Source: an uncultured bacterium (GTDB lineage Bacteria; Planctomycetota; Phycisphaerae; Phycisphaerales; SM1A02). Taken from it: a DNA stretch of 8,356 nt. The stretch spans positions 1 to 8,356 of the forward strand of contig CAJACJ010000522.1 in NCBI GenBank assembly GCA_903938205.1, read 5' to 3'. Position 1 is the first letter of the stretch. Each line of letters begins with the position of its first letter. The notes beneath the pieces are model-generated. The model did not search any database. It was not told where the DNA came from and was given only the letters and a program-made list of their open reading frames with translations. A program made the position numbers and the translations under genes. This document shows positions 6,536-8,356 of this stretch, piece by piece.

Positions 6536-8089
6536 CTACTCCCACTCAATCGTGGCTGGTGGTTTTGTGCTGATGTCATACACAACACGATTTACGCCGC
6601 GAACTTCGTTCACAATTCGGCTTGATACGCGAGCCAGAACTTCCCAAGGCAATCTGCAAAAGTCCGCGGTCATAAAATCACTGGATTCCACGGCGCGAAT
6701 GCCCACCACGGAGTCGTAGGTTCGTCCATCGCCCATCACGCCCACGCTGCGCACCGGCAACAACACCGCAAACACTTGGCTGGTGGTGCGATACAGATTC
6801 GCCGCGTGAATTTCCTCCAGCAAAATAAAATCGCACTCGCGCAAAAGCGCTAAGCGCTCCTCGGTGACATCGCCAATAATGCGCACCGCCAAGCCAGGAC
6901 CTGGAAATGGATGGCGCCACACCAGCGCGGACGGCAGACCAAGCACCTCGCCCAAACTGCGTACTTCGTCCTTGAATAAATCTTTAAGCGGCTCCACTAA
7001 TTCAAAACCTAAATCTTCCGGAAGCCCGCCAACATTGTGATGCAACTTAATGCTGGCCGCCGTGCCCGCGTGGCTTTGCCCGCTCTCAATGCGATCGGGA
7101 TACAGCGTTCCTTGCGCCAGAAATTTCACGCCGCCGCGCACTTCTTTGGCGGCGCGCTGAAACACATCAATGAAACGATGGCCAATGCGACGGCGCTTTT
7201 CCTGCGGGTCTTCGATGCCCGCAAGGTCATTCAAAAATTCCTTGCGCGCGTCAACAACTTTCAACTCAACATCAAAGTGATGGCGGAACGCGCTTTCCAC
7301 CAAATCGCGCTCGTTCTTTCGCAGCAAACCATTGTCCACAAAAATGCAGGTCATTTGCCCTGGCACCGCGCGCGCGATCAACGCCGCGGCGACGGCGCTG
7401 TCCACACCGCCAGAAAGACCACAAATCACGCGATCTTTGCCAACTTGCTTGCGCACGCGCGCCACTTCCTCATCCAGAAAATCAGCCATGGCCCAACTGC
7501 CAGTACAGCCGCATGCCTCTTGCAAGAAGTTGCGAAGAATGTCAACGCCGCAAGGCGTATGCGTGACCTCGGGATGAAATTGCACGCCCCAAAATTTTTG
7601 CGTTCGATGCTTCACTGCGGCGGCCGGACAAGTCGGAGTGTTGGCGAGTATTTCAAAATCATTCGACAGTCCAGTGACTTGATCGCCGTGGCTCATCCAC
7701 ACTGTCGCGGGCGAGGAAATACCTTGCAAAAGTCCATCAGCCACTTTCACATGCAATTTCGTTCGGCCATATTCGCGCGCTGGAGCTTTGCCAACCTGGC
7801 TGCCAAGCAATTGGCAACCCAATTGCATTCCATAACAAATGCCTAGCACTGGAACTCCCAAGTCAAACAACCGCGGGTCGCACACTGGTGCGCCGGCATC
7901 GGTCACGCTGGCTGGACCGCCGCTTAAAATAATCCCCTTCGGATTATGCGCGCGCAATTTTTCAAGCGACTCGTTAGGCGCCACCAGTAAACTAAATGCC
8001 CCCGCTTCTCGGACACGTCGGGCGATCAGTTGCGAGTATTGACTTCCGAAATCAAGAACAAGAATTGTGTCTTTGGCCTGCAGAGTCAT
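6536..8089 (-). CDS. guaA: GMP synthase, glutamine-hydrolysing
   Basis: Converts XMP to GMP using ATP and glutamine-derived ammonia, the last step of guanine nucleotide synthesis; cytosolic. Both halves are intact in a 517-residue product (E. coli 525). The N-terminal class I glutamine amidotransferase has LDFGSQYSQLIARRVRE near the start, SGGP (56-59), the nucleophile in GICYGMQ (C85) and FHPE (H172, E174). The ATP-pyrophosphatase domain has the P-loop SGGVDS (226-231) and FVDNGLLR. The C-terminal dimerisation domain has RHPFPGPGLAVRI, DGRTY and the terminal KPPATIEWE. The frame continues to a GTG at 8167, but those 26 extra residues have no family counterpart; MTLQAKDTILVLDFG at 8089 fits known N-termini, although neither start has a clear ribosome binding site. 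It is the first gene of the minus-strand block and is divergent from the probable lipoprotein gene. The call is very secure. Confidence 0.97.
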   Translation of the reverse strand: MTLQAKDTILVLDFGSQYSQLIARRVREAGAFSLLVAPNESLEKLRAHNPKGIILSGGPASVTDAGAPVCDPRLFDLGVPVLGICYGMQLGCQLLGSQVGKAPAREYGRTKLHVKVADGLLQGISSPATVWMSHGDQVTGLSNDFEILANTPTCPAAAVKHRTQKFWGVQFHPEVTHTPCGVDILRNFLQEACGCTGSWAMADFLDEEVARVRKQVGKDRVICGLSGGVDSAVAAALIARAVPGQMTCIFVDNGLLRKNERDLVESAFRHHFDVELKVVDARKEFLNDLAGIEDPQEKRRRIGHRFIDVFQRAAKEVRGGVKFLAQGTLYPDRIESGQSHAGTAASIKLHHNVGGLPEDLGFELVEPLKDLFKDEVRSLGEVLGLPSALVWRHPFPGPGLAVRIIGDVTEERLALLRECDFILLEEIHAANLYRTTSQVFAVLLPVRSVGVMGDGRTYDSVVGIRAVESSDFMTADFCRLPWEVLARVSSRIVNEVRGVNRVVYDISTKPPATIEWE

Positions 8090-8285
8090 TTCAGTTTGCG
8101 TCTTTCGATTTGCTTCTTTCGTGATTTCAAGTTCGATTCTCCGCGCGTCTGATGGTACAACTCTCACTATGAATCGTCACTTGAGTCAAATCGTATTTTC
8201 CGCCAACATGTCCAAAATATATTTTCGGAAATCACACACACTCGCAAGCGTTCTTCAACGCAATCACCTGTCATTTTCAGTTTTG
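8090..8285. promoter_or_regulatory. Divergent intergenic region between guaA and the lipoprotein gene
   Basis: About 196 bp separate the two preferred starts, and promoters for both directions should lie here. I see no sigma-70 pair good enough to name. An AT-rich TATATT lies at 8218-8223 on the plus strand without a good -35. On the minus strand TTGACT (complement of 8183-8188) has no -10 at proper spacing. A small odd palindrome, TTGAgTCAA at 8181-8189, could be an operator half but is too short to call. I see no riboswitch-like fold. Confidence 0.35.
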
Positions 8286-8356
8286 ATGCGTGCGGGGCTT
8301 CTTAGCGCGCTTGCGTGCGCCCTTCTCAGCGCGTGTGGATCGATGGATTCAAGCAC
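8286..8356 (+). CDS. Start of a probable lipoprotein gene, 3' end outside window
   Basis: Twenty-three codons are visible before the window ends. From the ATG at 8286 they encode a short basic start (MRAG), a hydrophobic core (LLSALACALL) and the lipobox LSAC, with the lipidated Cys at residue 17 (codon 8334-8336), then GSMDSS. This is a typical signal peptidase II signal with a Ser/Asp-containing linker, so the mature protein should be membrane-anchored. The mature domain is not visible and no function can be assigned. The frame is open further upstream with in-frame ATGs at 8208 and 8169, which would give unusually long n-regions; none of the three has a clear Shine-Dalgarno sequence. Two near-identical 12-mers, at 8298-8309 and 8322-8333 (11 of 12 bases), encode the repeated LLSA. 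Confidence 0.55.
   Translation, partial: MRAGLLSALACALLSACGSMDSS

Noticed and set aside
7037..7846. Plus-strand open frame of 269 codons opposite guaA
   Set aside because: Antisense to highly conserved GMP synthase sequence; its composition follows the complement of guaA codons and no motif is seen.
8090..8167. GTG start that would lengthen GuaA by 26 residues
   Set aside because: GMP synthases begin a few residues before the LDFGSQY motif, which fits the ATG at 8089; the extension is polar and has no ribosome binding site.

Overview
This 8.4 kb window comes from a bacterial chromosome, probably a diderm (Gram-negative type). The evidence is a polysaccharide flippase at the left edge and the start of a lipoprotein signal peptide at the right edge. 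The phylum cannot be fixed from the sequence. A planctomycete of the Phycisphaerae type crossed my mind from gene content and style, but this is only a guess. There are no RNA genes, CRISPR arrays, insertion sequences or phage genes that I can support.

Layout from left to right. Positions 1-1146 (+) hold the 3' part of a multi-membrane-span polysaccharide flippase gene, visibly poorer in GC than the rest. It converges, with only 7 bp between stop codons, on a block of five minus-strand genes. In transcription order these are guaA (GMP synthase, 8089-6536), a calcineurin-like metallophosphatase (6464-5403), a class III aminotransferase (5393-3900), astA (arginine N-succinyltransferase, 3899-2673) and astD (succinylglutamate-semialdehyde dehydrogenase, 2671-1154). 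The last four genes are packed with gaps of 9, 0 and 1 nt, so they are almost certainly co-transcribed and partly translationally coupled. guaA lies 71 nt ahead of the phosphatase and may belong to the same unit. At the right edge a divergent plus-strand frame begins a probable lipoprotein.

The metabolic core is a partial arginine succinyltransferase (AST) pathway in the order aminotransferase-astA-astD. AstA succinylates arginine (or ornithine), the aminotransferase would convert N2-succinylornithine to N-succinylglutamate semialdehyde, and AstD oxidises that to N-succinylglutamate. Genes for succinylarginine dihydrolase (astB) and succinylglutamate desuccinylase (astE) are absent here and cannot follow astD directly, because the convergent flippase gene is there. 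The set could therefore serve ornithine catabolism, or the missing steps may be encoded elsewhere.

No obviously new defence, mobile or signalling system is visible. The most unusual points are a strongly basic Lys/Ser C-terminal tail on AstA built partly from a 12-bp tandem repeat, a long N-terminal extension and atypical active-site-lysine surroundings in the aminotransferase, and the linkage of purine synthesis, a phosphatase and amino-acid catabolism in one block.
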